Shown piece after piece: positions 23,254 to 34,104 of a DNA stretch of 64,000 bases (within the stretch, counting starts at the first letter, position 1; every line of letters starts with the position of its first letter). Origin of the DNA: Aquatica leii (Eukaryota > Arthropoda > Insecta > Coleoptera > Lampyridae); assembly GCA_035610365.1 (NCBI GenBank), contig CM069434.1, positions 102,164,806-102,228,805 of the forward strand. The letters are read 5' to 3'. The translations under genes were made by a program, and so were the position numbers. The notes under the pieces were generated by a model. That model did not search any database, had not been told where the DNA came from, and worked only from the letters and a program-made list of their open reading frames with translations.

Positions 23254-24242
23254 AGATAAGAACCATTAAAATGTGACCTTGAAACGAGAGAGCAAAGAGC
23301 TCTACCCTAGCCTTTATTCTTTTTAATCAGTTTCACCAACACATCAATGCTAAATTACTAAAACAGAAAAAAATTGCACCATTTATTACTAAAAAAATTC
23401 ATAATCTTAACCATAAACTAAGTATTTGTAGACGAGTAACTTCAATTGAGAGAAAAGGAATAACGTTTTAACTTTTCCCCACAACCGTTAGAGGCCACTA
23501 TGTAATAATTATCGGTAAAAAATACAAACACAGCAAATTTTATTTCCCTCTTTTTCGTACCTTGAAGGCTAAAAACGCTGAATTGCATTTCTCGAATAAA
23601 ATCGACTAAATAATGCAAGTTATTTTTACACGTGTTTGATTCTAACGTTTATTACTATTTAAAAACTGAAGGTTTTCATATTCGTTTTAAAGAAAAGTTG
23701 TTACAATATTCACACGGTGTTGATTCGAATGAAACTGGAAGTTATTTATATAGTATTTGTGCAAATAAAAAATGTTATATAAAATAAGTCGCGTTTTTTA
23801 ATGCATAATTATAAAAAAGTGACAATTTTCATAACTATTCTTTCAAAAACAAGAAAACATTCAAAATAAATAATTTTAATAACAATGGATGCTATCCACA
23901 CCCACACATTAAGTTTAAAATTCGCGCTATTTGTTTTCCCCACAACCGTTGTAGGGCGCCATAAACTGTGTTCCAAGTTTATATACAGGAGATTCCCCTC
24001 TAAGTATATCTTCTCTCTGATCTTAACCTTACATTTTATCGTTGTTTTACCGCCGTTACTATTCTCGTTTGTTTACCGTTTTTGTTCCTTTTAATACCAT
24101 TTTCTATTTTGTCATCTTTCATATTACTATCTTTCGCTTATTTATTCTTTTACACATTCCTTTTCCTATTTTGTTTTTATTACCCTGTACTCCTTTACCT
24201 TTTAACAAAACAGTCTTTTTCAAGACTAATACAGCCATATTA
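23254..24242 (+). repeat. Left terminal inverted repeat of ISL2EU (with insertion)
   Basis: 23254-23412 and 24029 to about 24242 together are the reverse complement of about 27686-28068, so each repeat is roughly 0.38 kb long. The left one is split at 23412/24029 by a 616-bp insertion. The first segment matches the other end almost base for base (for example GAGCTCTACCCTAGC). Confidence 0.88.
23413..24028. mobile_element. 616-bp insertion with 9-bp duplication
   Basis: ATCTTAACC stands at 23404-23412 and again at 24020-24028, while the opposite terminal repeat has it once. The sequence between is therefore a later insertion with an 8-9 bp TSD. It codes for nothing I recognise. A phrase CCCCACAACCGTT occurs near both of its ends (about 23477 and 23939). 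Terminal inverted repeats were not seen, so the class is unknown. Confidence 0.7.
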
Positions 24243-24308
24243 TACACTTGATAAGTAAGTAATTGTAAATGTTTAATCTGTATTTGTTATTAAATTAATT
24301 ATTATTAG

Positions 24309-26107
24309 TGGATGCTTCGATAACTCTTAAACCAGACGACGTTCCGGGTGCTTTGTTAAGTCCGAACTTGAGCATTGAAGATCACACGAAGTTACAGTTG
24401 CAAAGATGGTTAGCATGTCGATGTTTAAAACAGGGTGGTACCAAATCTGACCTAGTGCAACGGTAAGTGAAATTGTGCATCGTAGAAAATGTTTTAAAAA
24501 TTTTTTTTATTTTTAGCGTAACCAATTGTATAAAGGCTGGTACAGATAATAATATTTTTCTTGGCATCGATGGTGGAAAGTGGTACGATGCGAAACGTAG
24601 GTTAATACCAATTGCTTCTACTTCTTCTGCAGTAATTATAGAAGATTTTAAATCCATTAAGTGGACTAAGTTTCCTGCGCAACTAATCGCACATTATTTT
24701 AATAAGGGTCACATCTACACCTATATAGTTGGTACCCATTTTGAAACGGAAGATTATGAAGCTGGTGAAATAACTGGTGTTACTGAAAAACCGTTTAGAA
24801 GAGGAACGCAGTATGTTGATAGTGATCATATTCATGAAGTATATGATGCCAAAGATGGAAAATGCTATCTTCTTAAAGCAAAGTGTTTTGCCTCTTTTAA
24901 TAAGAAAACTGTTTATTTGGTGCAAATTTCATTAAACAGTATGTCAGGTGCAGTGATATATGGAAAATGTGAGTGCAAGCAATCGGCTTTAGGCAAGTGT
25001 AGTCACGTAAGTGCACTATTACTGTTTTTGGCAAGGTACACTGAAAGAAGTGGATTTGACCATGCATCAAGTACTAGCAAACTTAGGGAATGGGGATTAG
25101 GAAGCACCCGTAAACATCCAGGTCCAGTGGCATCAAAAGAATACCCAACTAAAAGATTTAAGCCTCTATTGAGAAGTGTGTTCGACCCAAGACCTGAGAC
25201 GTATACAAGGTTTACTAATAATAATGATTTTATTTGCGATCTGCAACGTGGGATGAAGCTTACCATGTTCGAAACGGTATTGAAACTTTCATATCAAGAT
25301 TTTGATTTGAATCTACATGAAAAAACTGTTTTGCAAGAACAAGTACAGATGTTTAAAAATAATATGTGTGATTATATGGCTACATATGATACTCCTATAT
25401 TTCAAATAAGAGGGGCAGAGCAACAAGGTTCTCAAGGATGGTCCTCATAGAGATGCTATTTCTTTACAGCATCTAACGTGAAAATTGCTGTTTTACTTTC
25501 ATCACCTTCTGCGATATTTAATTTTATAAAAAAAAATTTATGACAACTCGCACCAAATTATGTAATACCAGCAATGTTATATGGTCGAAATGAAAATAAA
25601 GCAAGAGATAAATATGTACAGAAATACTTGAGTACAAGTCAAGAGCTAAAACTAGTCGGTTTATATGTAAACAAAAATCATCCCCATTTAGCATGCAGTA
25701 CAGATGGTGTAGTAACAGAAAATGGATCCATTATTAGGATTATAGAGATAAAATGCCCCAAAATTTTAGAAAACAAAAATCCAATTCATTTCCACAATGT
25801 TTTGACATCGCAACAATTGAATAATTTTTGTTTGTATGAAGAAAACGGACAATTTTTTTTAAAATCAAATCATCCATACATGTACCAAATTGTAACATCT
25901 ATGTTAGTTTTTGAAGTGCCAGAATGTGACTTTATCATTTGGTCTAGTGTTGATATTTTAGTGATTAAAATTAAGATCAGTAATGTGGAACATGAAATTA
26001 TTCATAAAATACTTATTGATTTAAAAAAACGATACTATGAAATGTATATACCAGAGTTGTTTTTAATGAAGGTACCTAGAAATTTACCAGTGTATGAAAT
26101 AAAATAA
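24309..26107 (+). pseudogene. SAP-SWIM-YqaJ nuclease of the ISL2EU element
   Basis: A short exon (about 24309-24462) encodes a SAP-like DNA-binding motif (LQRWLACRCLKQGGTKSDLV). A 54-bp intron (GTAAGT at 24463, TTTTTAG ending 24516) joins it in phase to the main exon. The main exon has a SWIM zinc finger (CECKQSALGKCSHVSALLL) and, from 25574, a YqaJ-type exonuclease domain: LYGRNENKA, then ACSTDGVV with the catalytic D, IIEIKCP with E and K, and QIVTSMLVF. Two in-frame stops, TAG at 25448 and TGA at 25541 (TGG expected), separate SWIM from YqaJ. The true first exon and start codon were not found. The protein presumably processes element DNA during transposition (inference). Confidence 0.85.
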
Positions 26108-26175
26108 TTTGTAATCACTTGTATTATTATAATTCTTAAACTATTTAGTTTGTACAAAATACAAATATGTAATTT

Positions 26176-27591
26176 TTATGAAATTAATGGTTTTTCAAAA
26201 TTTACAAGAAAACATATAATATTGAAAATATTTGAAATGATTGGTAACATACTTATTTGTATAGGTTTTGCGAGAATTTGATAGGTTTTAATTTTTTGAA
26301 TAGAACGCTCGACATGAATGCGACATTTCGCAATTTTTTTCGTAAACAGCTCCTCTTCAGCTGTAAGATGTGAGCGTCCAGCTAAAAATGGTGGAATAAT
26401 TAGTTTCAATTTATTTTCGTCACATACATCTTGGATTGTAAACCCTCTGTCAACCATAATTACATCTCCTTCTTCTAAAAAACTGAATTAATCAGATGAT
26501 TTGAAAAGTTCATTGTCTGATATCGATCCCTCGTACCCTTCACTGTTGTAAACAATCGCCCCTCGACTACTGATGCCCACCAAAAATTTTACAGAATTAA
26601 AATGCTTATAACTAGAATGTGTACATCCTTGCCTTTGAAAATTACGAGACATTTGCATTTTAATTTCAGTGCTGTCTAACACCAAAGTCACTTTATCGTT
26701 TAAAGATCGAAAGCAAGCTGGCATATGACTTTTCTCTGTATTTCTAGCTCCTTTAAACAAATCATTCCGTAGGCAACAGCACTGGAGATGCACAAATTGC
26801 ACCCACGTATAAAATATTCGCCCTATATGAGTAGCACTGATATTGTAAAATATAGAAAGTTCTTTTAGTGTATATCCCCGTTTCAATCGCACTAACATTA
26901 AACACAATTTGTCCTTGAAGGAAAGTTGATTATACTTTTTTCTTGTAGGGGTATTATTCTTCCTGCTATATTTTAAATAGGGCATTACACTTTCATCTAA
27001 GAAGTTGTATAATGCTTCAAATTCTGGTACTGTCAAACCAGTAAAATATTTAAAATGGTTATTTTGAGATAATGATGAAAACAAGAAGAAATATCGAAAT
27101 TCTGCTTGTTTCGACTTAAGCTGTCCTGGTGTCGTAAACAATGCCACTGCAGTAGTTTGTGTTGCGTTGTTTCGGGAGGAACTTGTTCGCTTCTTTGTAT
27201 AGGAATGATCACTTACATTTAGGGAACCATGATCATCCATGTTTAAAGACGATAATAATTTTGAGTAAACATTACTATTTCCAGCAACACTGCCTCCAAC
27301 TTCTGTGTAACTTGCAATGTCCAAACTGCAGGATTTTCGATACGTATCAAGACAATGTTCATATGGAATCGGGTTTGCATCATTAGTCTTCTTTCCAATA
27401 AAATGTTTCTCGCAAACATAAACATTTCTTGAAATATTTTCAATTTTTAATTTGTTATTTCCGCATAAATCCAACCATAACAAACATTTTGCTCGATTTG
27501 TTGTAGGTTTAGGAAACGGATAAAATCTGACATTTTTATACTTCTTCGATTTAGAAGTACTTAGGCAATCTTTATACGAACACTTCGGCAT
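26176..27591 (-). pseudogene. THAP-domain DDE transposase of ISL2EU, one stop codon
   Basis: Starts MPKCSYKDCL, a C2CH THAP zinc finger (C4, C9, C60, H63; FYPFPKP and the LLWLDLCG stretch between). A DDE_Tnp_4-type transposase follows: the helix-turn-helix KLCLMLVRLKRGYTLKELS, the first acidic residue in LVLDSTEIKMQ, the second in MVDRGF, and the E in RIHVERSIQKIK. The frame is broken only by TAA at 26488-26490, where Leu is expected, just before LEEGDVIMVDRGF. Without it the protein would be about 470 aa. It would bind the long terminal repeats and catalyse transposition. Confidence 0.92.
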
Positions 27592-27599
27592 TTTCGGAT

Positions 27600-28068
27600 T
27601 CTACAAAATTTACTATAAAAAATATGCAAGTGCATTAAGGTTTATACTTACAGAGTAACCGGTGTGTACTATTAACAAAAGCTAATATGACTGAATTAGT
27701 CAAAGGAATTAGTCTTGATAAAGACTGTTTGTTAAAAGGTAAAGGGATACAGGGTAATGAAGACAAAATAAGAAAAAGGAATGTGTAAAAGAATGAATTA
27801 GCGAAAGATAGTAATATGAAAGATGACAAAATAGAAAATGGTATTAAAAGGAACAAAAACGGTAAACAAACGAGAATAGTAACGGCGGTAAAACAACGAT
27901 AAAATGTAAGGTTAAGATTATGAATTTTTTTAGTAATAAATGGTGCAATTTTTTTCTGTTTTAGTAATTTAGCATTGATGTGTTGGTGAAACTGATTAAA
28001 AAGAATAAAAGCTAGGGTAGAGCTCTTTGCTCTCTCGTTTCAAGGTCACATTTTAATGGTTCTTATCT
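27600..28068 (-). repeat. Right terminal inverted repeat of ISL2EU
   Basis: Uninterrupted arm, about 27686-28068, reverse complement of the two left segments. The 5' end of the transposase gene lies directly inside it. Confidence 0.85.
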
Positions 28069-28071
28069 ATT

Positions 28072-28311
28072 CAAGTTTCTTCAGAATCCGCAAAACTTTT
28101 AAACATCGTAGAACGTTGTCAAACTCTTAGTAACTTATTCGGTAAACACGATTCTATTAATAGAAACAGCATGGCCGAACATTTGTCAGAAGTTATGCCC
28201 AAGGTTTCAAGTGCTCCTAACTGAACCTCAATTTGATCATAAAGAGTGGCAATATCCATTTTTTGTTTCAAAGTAGATCTAGTTAAAATAAGCTTCAACA
28301 GCTCTCTCACA
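28072..28311 (-). pseudogene. BEL/Pao element 2 gag, C-terminal piece
   Basis: The minus strand encodes YVRELLKLILTRSTLKQKMD and LYDQIEVQLGALETLGITSD, followed by AMLFLLIESCLPNKLLRV: the DUF1759 gag region. It is cut on one side by the CACTA-like element (28314) and on the other by the ISL2EU element (28068). Confidence 0.85.
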
Positions 28312-28369
28312 TACCCACACAGCATAAACACATTTTTAAAATGCTAAGATAATATTTTCCTTAAAATAT

Positions 28370-28703
28370 TATAATGTTTCTATAACATTCAATATCAACA
28401 AGAAAATATTGATAAAACATTTTTAAAATATGTGCATGTCCCGCATATTGATGTTAAATAAATATTCCAAAAACATTTTCTTGAAAATATTAAAATGTTT
28501 CTAAAACATTCAATATATCCAAAAAATGTCAATAAAACATTTTTAAAATATATACATGTCCGCAAATTGATGTTTAATAAATATTTCAAAAACATTTTCT
28601 TGAAATTATTAAAATGTTTCTAAAACATTCGATATACCAAAAATAATGTTAATAAAATATTTTTAAAATATATAAATGTCCCACAGATTAATGTTTAATA
28701 AAT
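28370..28703. repeat. Subterminal tandem repeats of the CACTA-like element
   Basis: Three diverged head-to-tail units of about 118 bp, each containing ATGTTTCTAAAACATTC, a TTTTTAAAATAT stretch and a TGTTTAATAAATA stretch. Subterminal repeat clusters are typical binding zones in CACTA elements. The region 28704-29107 after them is non-coding. Confidence 0.75.
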
Positions 28704-29107
28704 AACGTATGTATCCCACAAAAGTCTTGGAATTGGCGTTGACAGTAACGCGAGAAATGGACGTCGCTCCTAGAACCATAATCAAGGAGACTTGCTCATT
28801 TAGTCCCATGGTTCTATGATCGATATGCATCTCAATCTATCGTTATAGCCAACACCCAGTTCTTATTCTTTTGCGACACACGTTACTTTAAAAGACAAAT
28901 ATTTTCATACACACAATATTATAGAACTCTTTAAGAAAATGTCTAACAATCAAGTTATGGCGGACATCGATACAAAATGTTCTAATAAATCAACTTGAAA
29001 AGGCGTATAATGAAAATTGACTCCCAATTAGTAAAAAACAATTTATTTTTCTTGAAAAACTGACACTAAAACAACTGAAATTTTTATGTAAAAAATAATA
29101 TAGACTG

Positions 29108-30657
29108 TTAGTTTCCTTTTTTTCCTCTAAACTTTGCTGCGACTAACCATGATTTAATGCCATTTACTATTTCCAAATCTGTAGCTTCATTAAATTGACG
29201 ACGAACTGCTTCTAATGGAACACAATTATTTATAACAAAACACAGATGTTGAATAGTTAACTTACTTAGAATCGCAGTCTGTAACAACAGCGTTTTAAAA
29301 ACTTTTTTCCCTTTTGTTCTTCGTAACTGTACAAAGCTCCTACATTACTACTAAATGTATGATACATTATTCTCCTTACAAGCTCTTTTGTAGTAGACAC
29401 TCCCAGTAATGACATATCCTTGACCTACAAAGAGTTCACAATAAAAATATATAATATATTACAGTATCTGTTAATAAAGATACACTAAGTATTACTTTCT
29501 ACACCATAGAAATTAAGAAAAACATACTAAAATTTGCATGTTCGATTCGTTCTCGTCGATTATTGATTCTAAATTTTTTACATCTTCCTCAGTTTTCAAA
29601 GGTAGTAACGGGGTTATCAGTTTTATTATGTCATTTTCCTCTGGTGGGTTCTCTAAGTTTCCTTGCTTTGTTCCGCTTTTCATTAAAAATTCTAGTGTTT
29701 CTCTATTTTCTTTTACTATTAATTTGATTAGATGAAGTTCTCTGGTATGTTGTTTATAGAATTCTATAAAAAAAGCAGTCAAATGTAAAAGCTACAGAAA
29801 AATGTGTAACTCACCCGTACTTGTTACCATCCATTGCCTAAAATCATTAATGAACTCTTGTAATTCTACAAAAACAATTGTATTAGTGAAGATAAAAAAG
29901 GAAAATATGTTTAGAATTACAACACAAAAGATACTACTACTGAACTACTCATAAAAATTTTATCAGTTTTATTTGCTTAAGAACAAAATCAAATTTTTTA
30001 TGGCATTGCAAATTAATTAGAATGATTAATTAAAAAATTCTAACCTGATGCAGGAAGTGCGAATGATGTATTAGTAGATTCCGCATTTACACGACACTGC
30101 TTCTGGTTTAACTTAACGTTGTGCCTAAAATGTTTAACTGTAGTAACTAAATTCAAAATAATGGAAATATATACATACACAGTATTTGCATTATCTATGT
30201 TAACCAGAGTATGTGGTAAGCTTGGCAGATCATCTAGATAATCATCCTCTTCCTCATCATAAAGGTATTCCTTGTTTCTCTTTTTTTCCGGTTTACGAAA
30301 CCCTTACCAAAGTCATCGCCAGCACTTGGCCTAACTGCTCAAATCATCTGTGTCCTTGGCTTTATTACATTTGCTTTGAGCTTTCCCATAGTTGTCTAAC
30401 ATTAAGTAATGTATCATAATATGAAATAATGTAAAGTAGCATAAATAGTTACCATATGCTCCTAAAATGTTTATGCTGTAAATTTTCCAATCACATTGAG
30501 GCGATGCTGTAGTTCGAACTGCTTCTATAATTTTAATTTTATTTTGGTACGAAGGCCAAAAACATTCCACGCCTTTGTCATCTGATGTACATGTCCAGGA
30601 TTTTGGAACAACTTCCACAGTGTTGTCCTTTTGAAAATGTGCAACAATCCAACTCAT
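29108..30657 (-). pseudogene. DUF4806 companion gene of the CACTA-like element
   Basis: Starts at ATG 30657 (MSWIVAHFQKDNTVEVVPKS), with a small domain ending WKIYSINILGAYG at a GT donor (30452). Later exons give DNYGKAQSKCNKAKDTDDLS, an acidic KKRNKEYLYDEEEDDYLDDL segment, ELQEFINDFRQWMV, EFYKQHTRELHLIKLIVKEN, and a C-terminal DUF4806 region (MSLLGVSTTKELVRRIMYHT; AVRRQFNEATDLEIVNGIKS) ending at TAA 29108. Small introns with GT..AG borders separate them. Exon 2 has three stops between TDDLSS and GFRKP, and the last exon needs one extra A in a run of six to stay in frame. Proteins of this type are often encoded beside tnp2-like transposases; their role is not known to me. Confidence 0.7.
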
Positions 30658-30868
30658 CTCAGAAAAAAAATCATGTATTAGAAATATCATCATTTTCCAA
30701 TTTAATTCCCAACTTTTGTTTAATAACAACCTTTACCGCAGGCAATTCAAAAAGCAATTAAATAAAACAAATCAAACTACTGCTAAAATCTGATTATGCT
30801 AATTTATTTCACTTACTGGATACGTAAATTGCTACAATACACCAAAGAATTGAAAAATAAGTAAAAGG

Positions 30869-32974
30869 CTAATGAAGTAAAGGATAAACTACGGCCAAAT
30901 TATTTTCAAAAGGTACAAAAATCAGTTTATGTTTAATATCTGTTAATTTCCAGTTCCCTACATGGCTTAACTTTTCTAAATCTAAACAAAAAATTCCCAA
31001 TAAAGAAGAATTGCATGGGATTGTAAAAAAATTGCTCTTCTCCAAGAAGGTTTTACCAATTATGTTTAATTCATCGCCGCAATAGGCAAAATTATTAATT
31101 TTGACGATGTCATCATTGAATAATTGTACATAGCAATCTTTTAAATTTGTTTTTAATGTATACTTTATAGTTTTTACAGTTTTGTACTGAGGAGGTCTGC
31201 AGTTTTCTGGCAAATTTCCTTCATAATGTTCATTAGATGCAATATGGGATATATGTTTTGGTGTTTGCTGAATATAACTAAACTCAAAAACCCTGTTAAT
31301 TATTTGTTGTAAGGGTTTCTCACTTTTCCGAACAAGTTTTTTTAATAATTGCATGTAGTTCTCAAATGGGAATGAGCTGAATCTATGCAAATTACCAAAG
31401 CGAACTACATCATCAGCCAAATGTAAAAGATTGTGGACATTGTAGCTAATAAAATCATAACCATAGTCTTCAGATATTTTCTTTACAAAATATATCATTA
31501 ATTGTTTAGCATAAGTGAGCATATCTGCAGATTTATGAAAATTTTCACTACACATTATCAAGCTTGCTACATGGAGTATTAGGAAATTGTGGTAATAACG
31601 AGGTTTCAAATATTTTTTAAAAACTAATGGTCCAGTATATAAAAGTAGAAGTCGAAATTCTGTGGCTTTATAACGTTTACATTCCTCAATTGGCCTAGTT
31701 CTGCGATTGCAAAATTCAGAAGGTACAAATTTATTTAGTTGTACTAATGTATTTGATACCAATTGAACATCTCTGTAAGGTAATTTATAGGGTTGTTTAC
31801 CAAAAACCCATCCATACCTTTTATTTACCAATAATCTCTTCATGACTCCAAGGCACAATAAATGCATATAGTCAATAGGAACATCAGACACCATATTAAA
31901 ATTAGGTATTTTTGTCAAAATTGTTGTACCTATATGATGAGCTTCGTCTGATTGACGTCTAAAATCACAATCACTCCTACTTTTAAGATTCTCTATATCG
32001 GAAAAACACAAGACATTGTTAATAAAATCTCCCTCAGCAGTACATTTAGTACATGAAGAGTAGCCAGTATGATTCTTAATGCACAAAACATATGACTTCG
32101 CGGGGGCATCACAAATTAACATTGATAATTTGAACTTATAATATTTTTCTCTGATACAAATACCCTGATTACTTAAAATGATTATTTCATTAACAAAGTC
32201 TGTTAAATATTCATTAACATTGGTTGGTTTTTCCTTGCCATGAAAAACAGCCACCATAAAAACAATATTTTCAATAGGTTGTAAAGATTTAACCTGTGCT
32301 AAAATTGGCCATAAATTACTAGCACTGCTGTTACTAAGTGGCAAACCATCTATATTTACAGCTAACTCAAAAACGTCATTTTCTGTAATGTTATAATTAT
32401 TTTGTTGAAACATTGTATTTAGAGATTTTTCAATGCCAAAATAGTAAAATACTCCTGGATCTAAATTTCTAGGTTTTACATTTGTTGGAGTATGCAGCAA
32501 AGTTCTTGGATCTTTAGGTAATGTTTTAAATTGTGAAGGGTCCTTTTCAGTTCTTAAAATATTTAATAATCGATAAAAACTAGAATGTGAGATGTTGTCT
32601 GTCAATGCCCAGTTAGATAATTTTAAATGAACAGGATTATTATTTGTAACACCATTGTTAGAGCAATTGTCACTATTTTCAGAATAATCAACTGAAATGT
32701 TGTCCAAAACATAAGAATTTGCAAAAGTATTACGATCTATTGGTTCTACAACTGGCAAAACATTTCTAACGTTGTTTGAATTATCTTCACCACAATTTAT
32801 TTTTATATGACTTTGTACGTGAAACCTTTGTGACTTATTACAATGCAAAAACTTACCATCATAATTAATGTTATAAGAACTTTCTTTAACAGCATCATTT
32901 AATAATAAATTTGAAGCACGTGTTTCAACACAAAGTTGCCTATTCAACTGTCTCGTAGATTTTAACTTCGGCAT
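30869..32974 (-). CDS. CACTA/EnSpm-like (tnp2-type) transposase, 701 aa
   Basis: One uninterrupted minus-strand frame from MPKLKSTRQLNRQL to a stop at 30869. Motifs fit the tnp2/CACTA transposase family as found in insects: NIDGLPLSNSSASNLWPILA (D209), ICDAPAKSYVL (D289) followed by a paired-Cys segment (CTKC, C308 and C311), and PIDYMHLLCLGVMKRLL (D369). The N-terminal 120 residues are Asn-rich and low in complexity. The protein would bind the element ends and move it. The lack of any stop or frameshift in 2.1 kb, in contrast to every other transposase here, suggests recent arrival or recent activity. Confidence 0.88.
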   Translation of the reverse strand: MPKLKSTRQLNRQLCVETRASNLLLNDAVKESSYNINYDGKFLHCNKSQRFHVQSHIKINCGEDNSNNVRNVLPVVEPIDRNTFANSYVLDNISVDYSENSDNCSNNGVTNNNPVHLKLSNWALTDNISHSSFYRLLNILRTEKDPSQFKTLPKDPRTLLHTPTNVKPRNLDPGVFYYFGIEKSLNTMFQQNNYNITENDVFELAVNIDGLPLSNSSASNLWPILAQVKSLQPIENIVFMVAVFHGKEKPTNVNEYLTDFVNEIIILSNQGICIREKYYKFKLSMLICDAPAKSYVLCIKNHTGYSSCTKCTAEGDFINNVLCFSDIENLKSRSDCDFRRQSDEAHHIGTTILTKIPNFNMVSDVPIDYMHLLCLGVMKRLLVNKRYGWVFGKQPYKLPYRDVQLVSNTLVQLNKFVPSEFCNRRTRPIEECKRYKATEFRLLLLYTGPLVFKKYLKPRYYHNFLILHVASLIMCSENFHKSADMLTYAKQLMIYFVKKISEDYGYDFISYNVHNLLHLADDVVRFGNLHRFSSFPFENYMQLLKKLVRKSEKPLQQIINRVFEFSYIQQTPKHISHIASNEHYEGNLPENCRPPQYKTVKTIKYTLKTNLKDCYVQLFNDDIVKINNFAYCGDELNIIGKTFLEKSNFFTIPCNSSLLGIFCLDLEKLSHVGNWKLTDIKHKLIFVPFENNLAVVYPLLH

Positions 32975-33685
32975 TATTTATTTATTGTTAAGAAGTTGAT
33001 GATATACTAACTAGATATTTTTATCGGGAATAATATTTACCTCCACAAATTTGTTGATCAGATCTACTACACGCACATATATCTAAAAATACATTGCCAA
33101 CTAGTATTATGTTTAAAGGTTATGTAGTTAGATTTAAACTTACCTTAACAATTTTTACGTATATGAATGAATGAACTCACAGAAACATCAGCATTATTTA
33201 ACGCTAGACTATTATTTAAGCACAACGACAAAACCATAGGACCAAACTTAAGACAAAGAGTCGGTAACTGGTCAGTAATTATCGTTAAATACACAAAAAT
33301 TGGGCGGCAAGTGCTTAAGTCATGTGATCCACAAGCGTTGCTGAAGCGTTGTATATATTATTGGCGCCAAAATTTAAATTATTAAATGACTAAAAAACAA
33401 TAGCTGAAGTAAGTTTAACAAATATAAAAACAGTTATAAATTCATTGTGCACTGTTATTATATTTAAAATTATTTTAAAACTATGAAAACCTACTTCAAG
33501 ATTAAAATTCATTTTAAAAATATTTTAATGATGTTATTGATAAAATGTTTTATGTCTCCAAATTTTAAATGTTTTAATAATATTTTCATAATATTCACAA
33601 AAAAATATTTTTTACTCATAATTTTATAAATGTTTTAATAATATTACAAATATTTTTTCTATAATCTGAAGCATTTATGAATATT
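32975..33685. other. Non-coding 5' part of the CACTA-like element
   Basis: AT-rich sequence between the transposase start and the right terminus, with repeated AATATTTT-like phrases toward the end. A short plus-strand open stretch at 33167-33385 has no recognisable content. Confidence 0.55.
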
Positions 33686-33712
33686 TTAAAAATATTGTGT
33701 GCTGTGTGGGTA

Positions 33713-33913
33713 TAATTCGATCTGAAGATCTTTTCTATTGAATCTGCTTTGCTTCTTTATTTTTTCGTAAGCTGGGTAGCTCGCGACTAATTGCCTAGCC
33801 CTACTTCCTAGTTCTGTTATTAAAATGATTTCAGAAGAATTACATTCGATAATAGTCGTGCAGAAAAGTTCGTTTGGTTTGTGGTCGATTTTACTTTGCA
33901 CAGATAAATACAC
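33713..33913 (-). pseudogene. BEL/Pao element 2 gag, upstream piece
   Basis: The minus strand encodes QLVASYPAYEKIKKQSRFNR and KDLQIEL, where the frame meets the CACTA terminus; the continuation is at 28311. The more upstream part is poorly conserved. No LTR was found between here and the claudin-like gene; 33914-34098 shows nothing. Confidence 0.7.
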
Positions 33914-34098
33914 TTGACTTTATTTATGTAGCCTTAGAAATGATTGTAATTTGGGTTACCTAGCCTTTAAGTTTTTATACTTACAAAATATGAGGTCTGT
34001 ACTTCTTTGGATCGATTTCAATGGAATGTTTTAAATCACTATGCAATAACCGTAATAGTAACAAAAGTAAATAAAACACACCATAATGTGATTAAGTG

Positions 34099-34104
34099 TT
34101 TATT
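34099..34104 (-). promoter_or_regulatory. Candidate polyadenylation signal
   Basis: AATAAA on the minus strand about 370 nt after the stop of the claudin-like gene; the only exact copy I saw in that 3' flank. Confidence 0.4.

Larger units (their letters stand above)
23254..28068. mobile_element. ISL2EU-type DNA transposon with two genes
   Basis: The ends are long inverted repeats starting AGATAAGAACCATT and flanked by AT (or TA, ambiguous by one base) on both sides, a 2-bp duplication. Two genes lie inside: a SAP-SWIM-YqaJ protein on the plus strand (24309-26107) and a THAP-domain DDE transposase on the minus strand (26176-27591), converging tail to tail. A THAP transposase paired with a YqaJ nuclease is, as I recall it, the mark of the ISL2EU/IS4EU group. 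Both genes have nonsense codons, so the copy is inactive, though well preserved. It sits in the gag-protease junction of BEL/Pao element 2. Confidence 0.88.
28314..33710 (-). mobile_element. CACTA/EnSpm-like DNA transposon with open transposase
   Basis: The ends are perfect 10-11 bp inverted repeats, CCCACACAGCA at 28314 and TGCTGTGTGGG ending 33710, followed inward by similar AT-rich text. TA at 28312-28313 and 33711-33712 is the target duplication: removing the element and one TA restores the gag reading of BEL/Pao element 2. Two minus-strand genes are present, a 701-aa transposase and a multi-exon DUF4806 gene. Subterminal repeats lie inside the left end. A 2-bp TSD and a tnp2-like transposase suit the CACTA/Mirage side of the superfamily. 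This is the best-preserved DNA transposon here. Confidence 0.85.
21085..33913 (-). mobile_element. BEL/Pao element 2, split by two DNA transposons
   Basis: Minus-strand pieces occur in correct polyprotein order: gag N part at 33713-33913, gag C part at 28072-28311, protease at 22899-23250, RT to RNase H remnants at about 21950-22700, integrase at 21085-21380. The first break is filled by the CACTA-like element, the second by the ISL2EU element. At the first break the protein text joins directly (DLQIEL to YVRELLKLIL) once the insertion and a 2-bp TA duplication are removed. LTRs were not identified. This is the oldest layer of the nest. Confidence 0.85.

Noticed and set aside
28370-28703. Tandem ~118-bp units as a CRISPR-like array or satellite
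   Set aside because: Units are diverged, have no spacer structure and lie at the subterminal end of a CACTA-like transposon, where such repeats are normal.
33167-33385. 72-codon plus-strand open stretch before the CACTA terminus
   Set aside because: No domain, lies in the non-coding 5' part of the element, composition like its surroundings.
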